Position numbers and translations under genes: made by a program. From contig JANYLG010000075.1 of the NCBI GenBank assembly GCA_025363775.1, forward strand, positions 1 through 36,280: a stretch of DNA of 36,280 nucleotides, read 5' to 3'. This document shows, piece after piece, positions 1 to 8,228 of this stretch (positions are counted from its first letter, which is position 1; each line of letters starts with the position of its first letter). This DNA is from Acidobacteriota bacterium (GTDB lineage: Bacteria; Acidobacteriota; Vicinamibacteria; Vicinamibacterales; Fen-181). The notes under the pieces were generated by a model. It was not told where the DNA came from and did not search any database. It was given only the letters and a program-made list of their open reading frames with translations.

Positions 1-789
1 GAGGCGATGCCCGACAACCCGAAAGTGGTGGCGGTGTTGTACGGTCCCATCCTGCTGGCCGGAGACCTGGGCAGGGAGGGGCTGACGCCGGCGGTCCGCT
101 ACGGTCCCAGCGCTCCGCCCGTCCGGCGGATGACGATGCCCTCGGTGCCCGGCCTCGTGGGCGACCCGCGCACGCTCGTGTCGTCCATCACGCCGGTTCC
201 CGGCTCGACGCTGACGTTCAGGACGTCGGGGATCGGCAAGCCGGCGGACATCACCTTCGTACCGTTCTCTCGCGCGTTCGACATCCGCTACTCGGCGTAT
301 TGGAACGTGTACACTCCCGCGGAGTGGGAGAAGCGCACGGTGGAGCTGGGCGCCGCCGAGGCGCGTCAGCGCAGTCTGCCGGCACGGACGATCGACACGG
401 TCGATCTCGGCATGCCGGACAGCGAGAAGGCCCACGAGTACCAGGGCCCCGGCGCGACCCAGGCGGATTTCGACGGCCGGATGGGGCGGGAGGCGACCCG
501 CGATGCGTGGTTCAGCTACGCGCTCGCGGTGCGGCCCGACGCGCCGCTCGCGCTCCTCGTCACGTATCGAGGCAGCGAGGGGCGGCGTCGTGTCTTCGAC
601 ATTCTCGTGGACGCGGAGAAGATCGCGACGGAGACACTGCCGTATCATCCGACCGAGCTGCTCGACATGGAGTACCCGATTCCCGAGGCGCTGACACGAG
701 GGAAGACGCGGATCGTCGTGAAGTTCAGGCCCCTGGAGCAGGCCGCCACGGCGCAGGTGTTCGAGATTCGCACGTTGGCCCGTCAGTAG
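1..789 (+). CDS. GH127-type beta-L-arabinofuranosidase, C-terminal part (cut by window start)
   Basis: The reading frame is open from base 1, so this is the end of a longer gene and the ATG at 7 is internal. The motif VLYGPILLAGDLG near the fragment start is typical of the C-terminal region of DUF1680/GH127 glycoside hydrolases, which remove beta-L-arabinofuranose residues; about 230 residues of beta-sandwich-like sequence follow (for example FDILVDAEKIATE). The catalytic barrel would lie upstream and is not visible. The following genes encode a sugar symporter, a sugar isomerase, ribulokinase and ribulose-5-phosphate epimerase, which fits a role in releasing L-arabinose. A related DUF1680-family hydrolase with another specificity is possible. 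Confidence 0.72.
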   Translation, partial: EAMPDNPKVVAVLYGPILLAGDLGREGLTPAVRYGPSAPPVRRMTMPSVPGLVGDPRTLVSSITPVPGSTLTFRTSGIGKPADITFVPFSRAFDIRYSAYWNVYTPAEWEKRTVELGAAEARQRSLPARTIDTVDLGMPDSEKAHEYQGPGATQADFDGRMGREATRDAWFSYALAVRPDAPLALLVTYRGSEGRRRVFDILVDAEKIATETLPYHPTELLDMEYPIPEALTRGKTRIVVKFRPLEQAATAQVFEIRTLARQ

Positions 790-870
790 GACCCCAAGAG
801 CGGAAGATCCGGTTGTGAACGCAAGAGTGGGTCCGGCGAACGGCCGGTCGTTGTTGAGAGATCACGCGCT

Positions 871-2595
871 ATGTCCATTCATCTGATCGCGTTGTCCCTG
901 GGGGATGCCCCTGTCCCGACCCGCCTGCTGGCACTGGCGCCAGTGGACATGATCATCATCGCGCTCTACTTCGCGATGGTGCTGGGCATCGGCTTCTACC
1001 TCAAGCGCTACACCAAGACCGGCGACGACTTCTTCCTGGCCGGCCGCGAGATGACCGCGTGGGTGGCAGGCCTCAGCTTTCTCGCGGCGAACCTGGGCGC
1101 GCTCGAGCTGATGGGCTGGGCCGCCGCCGCCTACCAATACGGCATCCTCGCGACGCACTGGTACTGGATCGGCGCCATTCCAGCGATGCTGTTCCTCGGC
1201 ATCGTGATGATGCCGTTCTACTACATCTCCAAAACCCACTCAGTGCCGGGCTACCTGAAATTGCGGTTCGGCGAACCGTCACGAGTCCTCTCGGCGGTCT
1301 CGTTCGGGTTCATGACGGTGCTCATGAGCGGCATCAACATGTATTCGATGGCGCTCGTGATGAAGGTGGTGCTCGGTTGGGACATCAATTTCAGCATCTG
1401 GGTGTCGTCGATCACGGTCGCCGTCTACGTCTGCCTCGGCGGCCTGCTCTCGGCGATATTCAACGAAGTGCTGCAGTTCGTCCTGATCTGGATGGGTGCG
1501 CTGCTCATCTCGATCATCGGGCTGATTGAAACGGGCGGCTGGAGCGGCATGGTGGCGCGCATCCACACGAACTTCCCGGGCGGAGACTACACGCACCTGT
1601 GGCGGACGATGGGGTCGTTCACCGACAACCCGATGGGGATTCACTGGACAGGGATCGTGCTCGGCCTCGGCGCCGTGCTCTCCTTCGGCTACTGGACCAC
1701 CGACTTCCTGGTCGTGCAGCGCGTGCTGGCCGCCAAGGACCTGCGGGCGGCCAAGCTCGCGCCGATCATCGGGGCGGGCTTCAAGATGATGGTGCCCTTC
1801 ATCGTCATCCTGCCCGGCCTGCTGGGCCTCGCGCTCCTGCAGCCAAAGCTGATGGGCGAAGCGCAGGCGGTGGCCACCGGGGGCCACAGCTACAACGAAG
1901 TGCTGCCGCTGATGCTCGCGCGCTACTGTGGCCCGGGCCTGCTCGGCCTGGGAGTCACGGCGCTCATCGCCGGGTTCATGTCCGGGATGGCGGGCAACGT
2001 GTCGGCCTTCGCGACCGTGTGGACCTACGACATCTACAAGGCGTTGATCCGCAAGGACGCCACCGACGCACATTACGTGTCCATGGGCCGGTGGTGCACG
2101 ATCCTCGGCGTGCTGGTCAGCATTGGCACCGCGTACCTCGTGATGCAATTCCTCAGCATCATGGACTACGTGCAGGCGCTCTTCAGCTTCTTCATCGCGC
2201 CGCTGTTCGGCACCGTGGTGCTCGGCATGTTGTGGAAGCGCTGCTCGCCGGCCGGGGGGTTCTGGGGGTTGCTCGCGGGCACGCTGTCCTCGATAGGCAT
2301 GTGGGCCTGGGTGAAACTGGACCCCGCCGCACTGAAGTACATCGCGCTGTCGTCGAACGCGCGCGACATGGCGGAAAACATGTACCGGGCGCTCTGGTCG
2401 TGGATCGTCTGCGTGCTGGTGACCGTGGCGGTCAGCCTGGTGACGAAGCCGAAGCCCGAGAGCGAGCTGACGAACCTGGTGTACGGCTGCACCGACATCC
2501 CCGGCGAAGGCCACCTGCCGATGCACCAGCGCCCGATGTTCTGGGCCGTGGTGGTCGCCCTGTGCTTCGTCGTCCTCAACGTGATCTTCTGGTAG
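871..2595 (+). CDS. Sodium:solute symporter (SSS family), probable L-arabinose/arabinoside importer
   Basis: This is a 574-residue polytopic membrane protein. The N-terminus carries the SSS hallmark of a first helix (residues about 24-45) followed by a short loop with DDFFLAGREM and a helix with SFLAANLGALELMGW. Hydrophobic segments then recur to the C-terminus, roughly 13-14 in all. This family (SGLT/PutP-like) couples solute uptake to sodium entry across the inner membrane. The substrate is inferred from context only: the gene lies between a GH127 hydrolase and arabinose catabolic genes on the same strand. The start ATG at 871 is preceded by a weak purine-rich stretch (GAGAG). Confidence 0.85.
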   Translation: MSIHLIALSLGDAPVPTRLLALAPVDMIIIALYFAMVLGIGFYLKRYTKTGDDFFLAGREMTAWVAGLSFLAANLGALELMGWAAAAYQYGILATHWYWIGAIPAMLFLGIVMMPFYYISKTHSVPGYLKLRFGEPSRVLSAVSFGFMTVLMSGINMYSMALVMKVVLGWDINFSIWVSSITVAVYVCLGGLLSAIFNEVLQFVLIWMGALLISIIGLIETGGWSGMVARIHTNFPGGDYTHLWRTMGSFTDNPMGIHWTGIVLGLGAVLSFGYWTTDFLVVQRVLAAKDLRAAKLAPIIGAGFKMMVPFIVILPGLLGLALLQPKLMGEAQAVATGGHSYNEVLPLMLARYCGPGLLGLGVTALIAGFMSGMAGNVSAFATVWTYDIYKALIRKDATDAHYVSMGRWCTILGVLVSIGTAYLVMQFLSIMDYVQALFSFFIAPLFGTVVLGMLWKRCSPAGGFWGLLAGTLSSIGMWAWVKLDPAALKYIALSSNARDMAENMYRALWSWIVCVLVTVAVSLVTKPKPESELTNLVYGCTDIPGEGHLPMHQRPMFWAVVVALCFVVLNVIFW

Positions 2596-2641
2596 GCGCA
2601 GGATTCACACCCGCGCCTGCAACGAGTTGGAGGGAGCGCAC

Positions 2642-2860
2642 ATGCATCGTCCTGGAATGGTCTCCATCTGGTTCTTTGTCGGCATCCTGCTGTTGGCGTA
2701 CGGCGTGCTGATCACGGCCTCCGGGCTCTACGAGCTCGTCTCTCCGCCGGCCAGACCCGTCGTGTTGGGCGAACTGCACGCGGGCATCTGGTGGGGCGCG
2801 GTTCTGCTCGTGCTCGGCGCCGTCTACACCTATCGGTTTTCCCCGCGGAGGCAGAAGTAG
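2642..2860 (+). CDS. Small two-helix membrane protein of the arabinose cluster
   Basis: This is a 72-residue protein. The ORF track starts at a TTG at 2627, but the ATG at 2642 has a GGAGG-type ribosome site just upstream and is the better start. Two hydrophobic segments are visible: residues about 7-30 (SIWFFVGILLLAYGVLI) and about 49-65 (GIWWGAVLLVLGAVY), ending in a basic tail (RFSPRRQK). The stop codon is immediately followed by the isomerase ATG with no gap. I do not recognise the family. Its place directly after the symporter suggests a transporter accessory role, which is inference. Confidence 0.7.
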   Translation: MHRPGMVSIWFFVGILLLAYGVLITASGLYELVSPPARPVVLGELHAGIWWGAVLLVLGAVYTYRFSPRRQK

Positions 2861-4279
2861 ATGAACGCGCACAGGTCTCAGACCATTGGTGTGATTGTCG
2901 GAAACCGCGGGTTCTTTCCGGATCATCTCGCGAAGACCGGCCGCGAGGAAATGCTGGCCGTGCTCGAGAAGGCGGGCGTGACGGCGGTCGCGCTTGGGCC
3001 GAACGACACGAAGTGCGGCGCGGTCGAAACGCGCGAGGAGGCGCGGACGTGCGCCGACCTGTTCCGTCAGCACCGCGACGCAATCGAGGGCGTGATCGTG
3101 ACGCTGCCGAACTTCGGCGACGAGCGCGGAATCGCCGACACGCTGCGGATGGCTGAGCTCAACGTGCCTGTCCTGGTGCAGGCGACGCCTGACACGCCGG
3201 CGCTGATGGCCATCCAGGACCGCCGCGACAGCTTCTGCGGGAAGATGTCCGCCTGCAACAACCTGAAGCAGTACGGTATCCGCTACTCGCTCACGAGCCG
3301 GCACACCCAGGCCCCGGGCTCCGGGGACTTTGCGCGCGACCTCGACTGGTTCCTCGGCGTCTGCCGCGTAGTGAAGGGGCTCCGCCGCCTGCGGATTGGC
3401 GCGATCGGTGCGCGTCCCGCCGCGTTCAACACGGTCCGCTTCAGCGAGAAGCTGTTGGAGGCGGCGGGGATGTCCGTCGAGCCGATCGACCTGTCGGAGA
3501 TCCTCGGCCGCATCACCCGTCTGAAAGACGACGATGCCGGCGTGCAGGCCAAACTGGCCGCGATCAAGGCCTACGTGCCGACGGGGAACGTCCCGGCGCC
3601 AGCGCTGATCAAGATGGCCAAGCTTGGCACGGTCATCGACGGTTGGATGCGCGAGACCGAGGTGGCGATCAGCGCCGTCCAGTGCTGGACCTCTCTCGAG
3701 GAGTTCTTCGGCGTCGTCCCGTGCACGGTGATGAGCATGATGAGCAACGAGCTGATGTCCAGCGCCTGCGAGGTGGACATTTGCGGCGTCATCGGGATGC
3801 ACGCGATGCGCCTCGCGTCGGGGATGCCAAGCGCGCTGCTCGACTGGAACAACAACTACGGCGACGATCCCGACAAGGCCGTCTGCTTCCACTGCAGCAA
3901 CCTGCCGAAGCACTTCTTCCAGGAGGTGCGAATGGACTACCAGGCGATCATTGCGGGCACGGTCGGCCGCGACAATACGTACGGCACGTGCGTCGGCCGC
4001 GTGAAGGCCGGCCCGATGTCCTACGCCCGCTTCTCAACGGACGATCTCCGCGGGACGATCTGCGGCTACGTCGGCGCGGGCGCGTTCACGGACGACTCGC
4101 TACAGACCTTCGGCGGCGCGGGCGTCGTCCACATTCCCAACATGCAGGCGCTGCTGCGCCATATTTGCGAGAATGGCTTCGAGCACCACGTCGCCGCCAG
4201 TCTCTCGTCGGTCGCCGGGATCGTGTACGAGGCGACGACCAACTACCTCGGGTGGGATGTGTATTGGCACAGGGGATAG
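2861..4279 (+). CDS. L-fucose/L-arabinose isomerase-family (FucI-fold) sugar isomerase
   Basis: This is a 472-residue protein of the FucI-like ketol-isomerase family (COG2407 type). The expected metal and catalytic positions can be picked out by eye: Glu in the SACEVDICG motif, Asp in LLDWNNNYGDD, and a late His in ENGFEHHVAAS, corresponding to the Glu/Asp/His set of L-fucose isomerase. It is followed by a ribulokinase and a ribulose-5-phosphate 4-epimerase, and no canonical araA is present, so it probably converts L-arabinose to L-ribulose. Substrate assignment is inference from context. The gene starts directly after the stop of the small membrane protein, and an 8-bp tandem repeat spans its own stop codon. 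Confidence 0.78.
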   Translation: MNAHRSQTIGVIVGNRGFFPDHLAKTGREEMLAVLEKAGVTAVALGPNDTKCGAVETREEARTCADLFRQHRDAIEGVIVTLPNFGDERGIADTLRMAELNVPVLVQATPDTPALMAIQDRRDSFCGKMSACNNLKQYGIRYSLTSRHTQAPGSGDFARDLDWFLGVCRVVKGLRRLRIGAIGARPAAFNTVRFSEKLLEAAGMSVEPIDLSEILGRITRLKDDDAGVQAKLAAIKAYVPTGNVPAPALIKMAKLGTVIDGWMRETEVAISAVQCWTSLEEFFGVVPCTVMSMMSNELMSSACEVDICGVIGMHAMRLASGMPSALLDWNNNYGDDPDKAVCFHCSNLPKHFFQEVRMDYQAIIAGTVGRDNTYGTCVGRVKAGPMSYARFSTDDLRGTICGYVGAGAFTDDSLQTFGGAGVVHIPNMQALLRHICENGFEHHVAASLSSVAGIVYEATTNYLGWDVYWHRG

Positions 4280-4297
4280 GCGGATAGGCGGATAGGC
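4274..4297 (+). repeat. 8-bp tandem repeat (3 copies) over the isomerase stop codon
   Basis: The unit ggataggc occurs three times head to tail. The TAG stop of the isomerase gene (4277-4279) lies in the first copy, so the array begins inside the gene and runs into the gap before araB. Confidence 0.85.
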
Positions 4298-4364
4298 GGG
4301 ACAGAAGCGCCGCCCTCCGCCTTTCCCCCTTTCCGCCTGCTCCCGTCGCGCAAGAGGAGCCCGC

Positions 4365-5945
4365 ATGGCCGTGGTCGCAGGCGTGGATTTTGGGACATTG
4401 AGCGTTCGGGTCTCGCTCGTGGATTCCACCCGGGGTCGGCTGGGGTCCGGCGTAGCGGAGTACCCGCTCCACCGAGAGAAGAGCGACCCGGACCGCGCGA
4501 CGCAGAGCCACCAGGACCAGATGGACGCGCTGGCGCTGGCGTCGCGGCGGGCGACCGCGGCGGCCGGCGTGGATGGCGAGGCGGTCGAGGCGATCGCGCT
4601 CGACACCACCGGCTCCAGCGTCATCCCGGTGGGCGAGGGGCTCGTGCCCCTCGACGACTACTACCTCTGGTGCGACCACCGCGCCTGGGAAGAGGCGGCG
4701 TTGATCTCCCGCGTGGCACACGAGACCGGTCTCCAGGCGATCCACTGGTGCGGCGACACCTACTCGTCCGAGTGGGGCTTCTCGAAGCTGCTGCACTGGC
4801 TCCGCCACAATCCCGACAAGCGAGAACGCTTCGTCACCGCGCTCGAGCACTGCGACATGGTGGCCGCGGTACTGTGCGGCGTCACCGATCCGGCGCGCGT
4901 GCCGAGAAGCGTCTGCGCGATGGGTCACAAATGGATGTGGAGCGAGGCGCTCGGCGGCCTGCCGCCCGAGAGTTTCCTGACGGCCGTGGATCCGCTTCTC
5001 GCTGGCGTGCGCGCGAAGATCACCGGGCGCTACGCGACGTCGAACCATGTGGCCGGCCACCTCGCGCCCGACTGGGCCGCGCGGATGGGGCTGCGGCCAG
5101 ACATTCCGATCCCGGTCGGGGCATTCGACGCGCACTGGGATGCTATCGGCGCGGGGGTTCGACTGGGCGATGTCGTCAACGTCATCGGCACCTCCACCTG
5201 CATCATCGCCGTCAGCGACAAGGCTGCGTGCGTGCCTGGACTGTGCGGCGTCGTACCCGGGTCGGTGCATCCGGCGCTCACCGGCATCGAAGCCGGACTC
5301 TCGGCCACGGGCGACATCTTCGACGCCATTGCGAGCCGCGCCGGTACGTCGGTCGCCGCGCTTTCCAACGGGCTCGAGCGCTACCGGGCGGGTGAGACCG
5401 GGCTCCTGCGCCTCGCCTGGGACAACGGCGACCGCACCGTGCTCGTCAATCCCGAGCTTGGCGGCGTCACCCTTGGCTGGAATCTCATGCACACCGCACA
5501 GGACGACCTGTTCGCCGCGATCGAAGGCACGGCGTTCCACACGCGGATCATCCTCGAGCGGATGGAGGAATACGGCGTTCCCATTCGCCGGGTGATCAAC
5601 GGCGGCGGAATCCCGCGCAAGAACCCGACGCTCAACGCGGTCTACGCCAACGTCCTGAACAAGCCGATCCTCGTCCCGAAGGCCGAGGTGACCAGCCTCG
5701 GCTCGGCGATCTTCGCGTTCCTGGTCGCCGGAACCTTCAAGACGATCGAGGAGGCGCAGGACGCGCTCTGCCCGGGATTCGATGTCGTCGAACCCGACCC
5801 GCGGCAGGTCTTTGTGTACGACAAGTTGTTCGCGCTGTATCGAACGGTGTATTTCGCCATGGGCCGGCGGGATGCGGCCCCGGCCGCGATCGGCGAGGTG
5901 TTGCCTACCCTCCGACGCGTCGCAGCAGAAGCGAGGCGGTCATGA
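4365..5945 (+). CDS. araB: Ribulokinase (FGGY family)
   Basis: This 526-residue sugar kinase phosphorylates L-ribulose to L-ribulose 5-phosphate with ATP. The N-terminal FGGY domain begins with GVDFGTLSVRVSLVD and contains ALDTTGSSVIP and WCDHRAWEEA, both typical of AraB. The C-terminal domain carries INGGGIPRKN and VTSLGSAIFAF, typical of the ATP-binding half. It is slightly shorter than enteric AraB (about 560 residues). The ATG at 4365 follows a good GAGGAG ribosome site. The stop overlaps the araD start by four bases (ATGA), indicating translational coupling. Confidence 0.92.
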   Translation: MAVVAGVDFGTLSVRVSLVDSTRGRLGSGVAEYPLHREKSDPDRATQSHQDQMDALALASRRATAAAGVDGEAVEAIALDTTGSSVIPVGEGLVPLDDYYLWCDHRAWEEAALISRVAHETGLQAIHWCGDTYSSEWGFSKLLHWLRHNPDKRERFVTALEHCDMVAAVLCGVTDPARVPRSVCAMGHKWMWSEALGGLPPESFLTAVDPLLAGVRAKITGRYATSNHVAGHLAPDWAARMGLRPDIPIPVGAFDAHWDAIGAGVRLGDVVNVIGTSTCIIAVSDKAACVPGLCGVVPGSVHPALTGIEAGLSATGDIFDAIASRAGTSVAALSNGLERYRAGETGLLRLAWDNGDRTVLVNPELGGVTLGWNLMHTAQDDLFAAIEGTAFHTRIILERMEEYGVPIRRVINGGGIPRKNPTLNAVYANVLNKPILVPKAEVTSLGSAIFAFLVAGTFKTIEEAQDALCPGFDVVEPDPRQVFVYDKLFALYRTVYFAMGRRDAAPAAIGEVLPTLRRVAAEARRS

Positions 5946-6637
5946 GCACGATAGCCATTCTCCGCGCCGAGGTCCTGGGCGCCAACGTCGAACTCGTCCG
6001 CCACGGCCTTGTCGTTCACGCGTTCGGCAACGCGAGCGCCATCGACCGCGACGACGGTCTGGTGGTGATCAAGCCGAGCGGCGTCCCGTACGACGAACTG
6101 GAGGCCGAGACGCTCGTGGTCACCGACCTCGAGGGCCGCGTCGTCGAAGGCCCGTTTCGGCCATCCTCGGACCTGCCCACCCACCTGGCGCTCTACAAGG
6201 CATTCCCGCACATCGGGGCCGTCGTGCACACGCACTCGCGGTTTGCGACGATCTGGGCGCAGGCCGGCCAGGAAGTGCCGTGCCTCGGGACGACCCACGC
6301 CGACTACTTCCGTGGCGCGATCCCCCTCACCGACGCGATGACCGCGGACGAGATCCAGTCGGCCTACGAGTGGAACACCGGGCAGGTGATTGTGCGACGG
6401 TTCGCGAACCTCGATCCGATGGAGATTCCGGCCGTGCTCGTCCGCGGGCACGGGCCATTCTGCTGGTCGAGATCGGCGCGGGGCGCCACGGATCTCGCCG
6501 TGGTCCTCGAAGAAGTGGCATGCACGACGTGGCACTCGGTGATGCTGAACCCCGGCGTCAGGCCCCTCGCGCCCGCGCTGCGCGACAAGCACTTCCGCCG
6601 GAAACACGGACCGGGGGCGTATTACGGTCAGTCGTGA
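5942..6637 (+). CDS. araD: L-ribulose-5-phosphate 4-epimerase
   Basis: This 231-residue class II aldolase-fold enzyme converts L-ribulose 5-phosphate to D-xylulose 5-phosphate, feeding the pentose phosphate pathway. Zinc ligands are visible in VVHTHSRFATIW (two His) and in the later RGHGPFCW motif; GTTHADYF is also typical of AraD. The length matches the family. The gene overlaps araB by four bases. Its last codons (GQS-stop) lie in the first unit of a 25-bp tandem array, so the gene end has been duplicated downstream without changing the protein. Confidence 0.93.
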   Translation: MSTIAILRAEVLGANVELVRHGLVVHAFGNASAIDRDDGLVVIKPSGVPYDELEAETLVVTDLEGRVVEGPFRPSSDLPTHLALYKAFPHIGAVVHTHSRFATIWAQAGQEVPCLGTTHADYFRGAIPLTDAMTADEIQSAYEWNTGQVIVRRFANLDPMEIPAVLVRGHGPFCWSRSARGATDLAVVLEEVACTTWHSVMLNPGVRPLAPALRDKHFRRKHGPGAYYGQS

Positions 6638-6706
6638 CACGATGTGCCACGGTCAGTCGTGACACGATGTGCTGCGGTCAGTCGTGACACGATGTGCTGC
6701 GGTCAG
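6626..6706 (+). repeat. 25-bp tandem repeat, 3 full copies plus 6 bases, over the araD stop
   Basis: Units begin at 6626, 6651 and 6676 (each starting ggtcagtcgtgacacgatgt), with a six-base remnant ggtcag at 6701. Unit 1 differs from units 2 and 3 at two positions (gccac versus gctgc). The araD stop TGA (6635-6637) is in unit 1, so each later copy repeats the codons for GQS-stop. Confidence 0.93.
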
Positions 6707-6717
6707 GTGTAATGTGG

Positions 6718-6737
6718 CGCGGGCCTTCAGGCCCGCG
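6718..6737. repeat. GC-rich palindrome, GGGCCTTCAGGCCC family, copy 1
   Basis: A 20-base interrupted palindrome (core GCGGGCCTTCAGGCCCGC, nine paired bases around TC) lies about 20 bases before the start of the Tat-exported M24 gene. The same core recurs at 11000-11015 before the second M24 gene. It resembles a REP-type repeat. There is no T-tract, so a classical terminator is unlikely. Confidence 0.75.
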
Positions 6738-6756
6738 TTGTTCATGGAGGGTCTCA

Positions 6757-8040
6757 ATGTCGATCGACAGACGCACTTTTCTCTATTCATCCGCCATCGC
6801 GGCCGGGGCCGGTCTCACCGCGAACGCCGCCGCTCTTTCTCCCACGTCGGACGTCGCGGACCAGGCCACGGCTCGGGAAGGCCCGTTCAGCCATCTCGAG
6901 CCGATGACCGCCGGCATCACGCGCATTGACGTCGAAGACCGGAAGGCACGCGTGGAGAAAGCGCGGCGCCTGATGGTCGAGAACAAGATCGACGCCGTCA
7001 TCCTCGACTCGGGGACGAGCCTCGTGTATTTCACGGGCATCAGCTGGTGGGCGAGCGAACGCACGTTCGTCGCGATCCTGCCCGCGCGTGGCGAGGTGGC
7101 GTATGTCTGCCCGAAGTTCGAGGAGGGGCGCGCCCGCGAGTTGATCACGATCGGCTCCGACGTGCGCGCGTGGGAGGAGCACGAGAGCCCGTTCCGCCTG
7201 ATTGCGCAGGTCTTGAAGGACCGGGGGGCATCGCGGATCGGCATCGAAGAGTATGCGCGCTTCTTCGTCTTCGACGGCCTCCGGCAGGCGTCGCCCGCGC
7301 TGCAGGTCGTGAGCGCGAGCCCGGTGACGATCGGGTGCCGCGTCATCAAGACCCCGAAGGAAATCGCGCTCATGCAGCGGGCGATGGACATCACGATCGA
7401 GGCCTACCGCGTGGTGATCCCGCTCCTGAAGCCCGGCATGACGTCCGAGCCGTTCAGCGCCTTGGCAAGTGCCGCACACCGGGCGCTTGGCGCCGAGGGC
7501 AGCATCGGCGCCACCTTCGGAGAGGCCACCGCGTCTCCGCACGGGAGCGTCAAGCGCCGCCCGATTCGCGAGGGCGACATCGTGCTGATGGATGGCGGGT
7601 GCAACGTGGACGGCTACCGATCAGACATCAGCCGGACCGTCGTCGTGGGCACGCCGACCACACGCCAGCGCGAGATCTGGGACCTGGTCAAGCGCGGCCA
7701 GGCGGCGGCATTTGCCGCCGCGAAACTCGGAGCCGCCTGCGAGGACGTGGATGCGGCGCCGCGGAAGGTCTACGCCGACTTCGGCTTCGGCCCCGACTAC
7801 AAGCTGCCCGGCCTGCCGCACCGGACCGGCCACGGCATCGGCATGGACGGCCACGAGTGGACGAACCTCGTTCGCGGCAACAAGACGAAGCTCGCGCCCG
7901 GCATGTGCTTCAGCAACGAGCCGATGGTGGTCGTGCCCGGCGAGTTCGGGGTCCGCATCGAGGACTGTATCTACATGACCGAACAGGGCGCGAAGTGGTT
8001 CACCACGCCCAGCCCTGCGATCGACAAGCCTGTTGTGTAG
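6757..8040 (+). CDS. Tat-exported M24 family metallopeptidase (Xaa-Pro peptidase-like)
   Basis: This 427-residue protein starts at the ATG at 6757, which has a GGAGG ribosome site seven bases upstream; the longer ORF from 6694 would bury the signal. The N-terminus MSIDRRTFLYSS is a twin-arginine signal followed by a hydrophobic Ala-rich stretch, so the folded enzyme is probably exported. An N-terminal creatinase/prolidase domain precedes the pita-bread catalytic domain. The five metal ligands of M24 are visible: Asp in LMDGG, Asp in RSDISRT, His in GHGIGMDGHE, Glu in SNEPMV and Glu in VRIEDC. It likely cleaves Xaa-Pro peptides in the periplasm. The stop codon falls in the first unit of a palindromic tandem array. 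Confidence 0.88.
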   Translation: MSIDRRTFLYSSAIAAGAGLTANAAALSPTSDVADQATAREGPFSHLEPMTAGITRIDVEDRKARVEKARRLMVENKIDAVILDSGTSLVYFTGISWWASERTFVAILPARGEVAYVCPKFEEGRARELITIGSDVRAWEEHESPFRLIAQVLKDRGASRIGIEEYARFFVFDGLRQASPALQVVSASPVTIGCRVIKTPKEIALMQRAMDITIEAYRVVIPLLKPGMTSEPFSALASAAHRALGAEGSIGATFGEATASPHGSVKRRPIREGDIVLMDGGCNVDGYRSDISRTVVVGTPTTRQREIWDLVKRGQAAAFAAAKLGAACEDVDAAPRKVYADFGFGPDYKLPGLPHRTGHGIGMDGHEWTNLVRGNKTKLAPGMCFSNEPMVVVPGEFGVRIEDCIYMTEQGAKWFTTPSPAIDKPVV

Positions 8041-8185
8041 GGGCGACCGCTGGTCGCCCGGACGCGTGGTAAGTGTAGGGGCGACCGGTTGGTCGCCCGG
8101 ACGCGTAGTAAGTGTAGGGGCGACCGCTGGTCGCCCAGACACGTAGTGAGTGTAGGGGCGACCGGCTGGTCGCCCGGACACCGAT
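8037..8185 (+). repeat. 38-39-bp tandem array of GGGCGACC...GGTCGCCC palindromes (4 units)
   Basis: Units start at 8037, 8075, 8114 and 8152. Each begins gtaggggcgacc, then a 3-4 base loop, then ggtcgccc, then a less conserved gacgcgtagtaagt-like tail. Each unit can form a hairpin of eight pairs. The TAG stop of the preceding peptidase gene (8038-8040) is in unit 1. Units differ by a few substitutions and by loop length, so the array is not brand new. A related palindrome occurs at 28041-28068. Confidence 0.9.
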
Positions 8186-8228
8186 GTCACGCGGGTCGTC
8201 TGGCCCGCGATCAGCAAGCAGGCCTATC

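Noticed and set aside
1279-2526. Long antisense ORF (415 aa) over the symporter gene, and similar long shadows elsewhere (2576-3913 -, 4086-5540 -, 8211-9908 -, 26896-29157 -)
   Set aside because: They are rich in Arg/His/Asp/Val typical of reverse frames of GC-rich genes and carry no recognisable motifs; the opposite strands hold clear genes.
8037-8185. Possible CRISPR array (four 38-39-bp repeats)
   Set aside because: Repeats are directly adjacent with no unique spacers and no cas genes are nearby.
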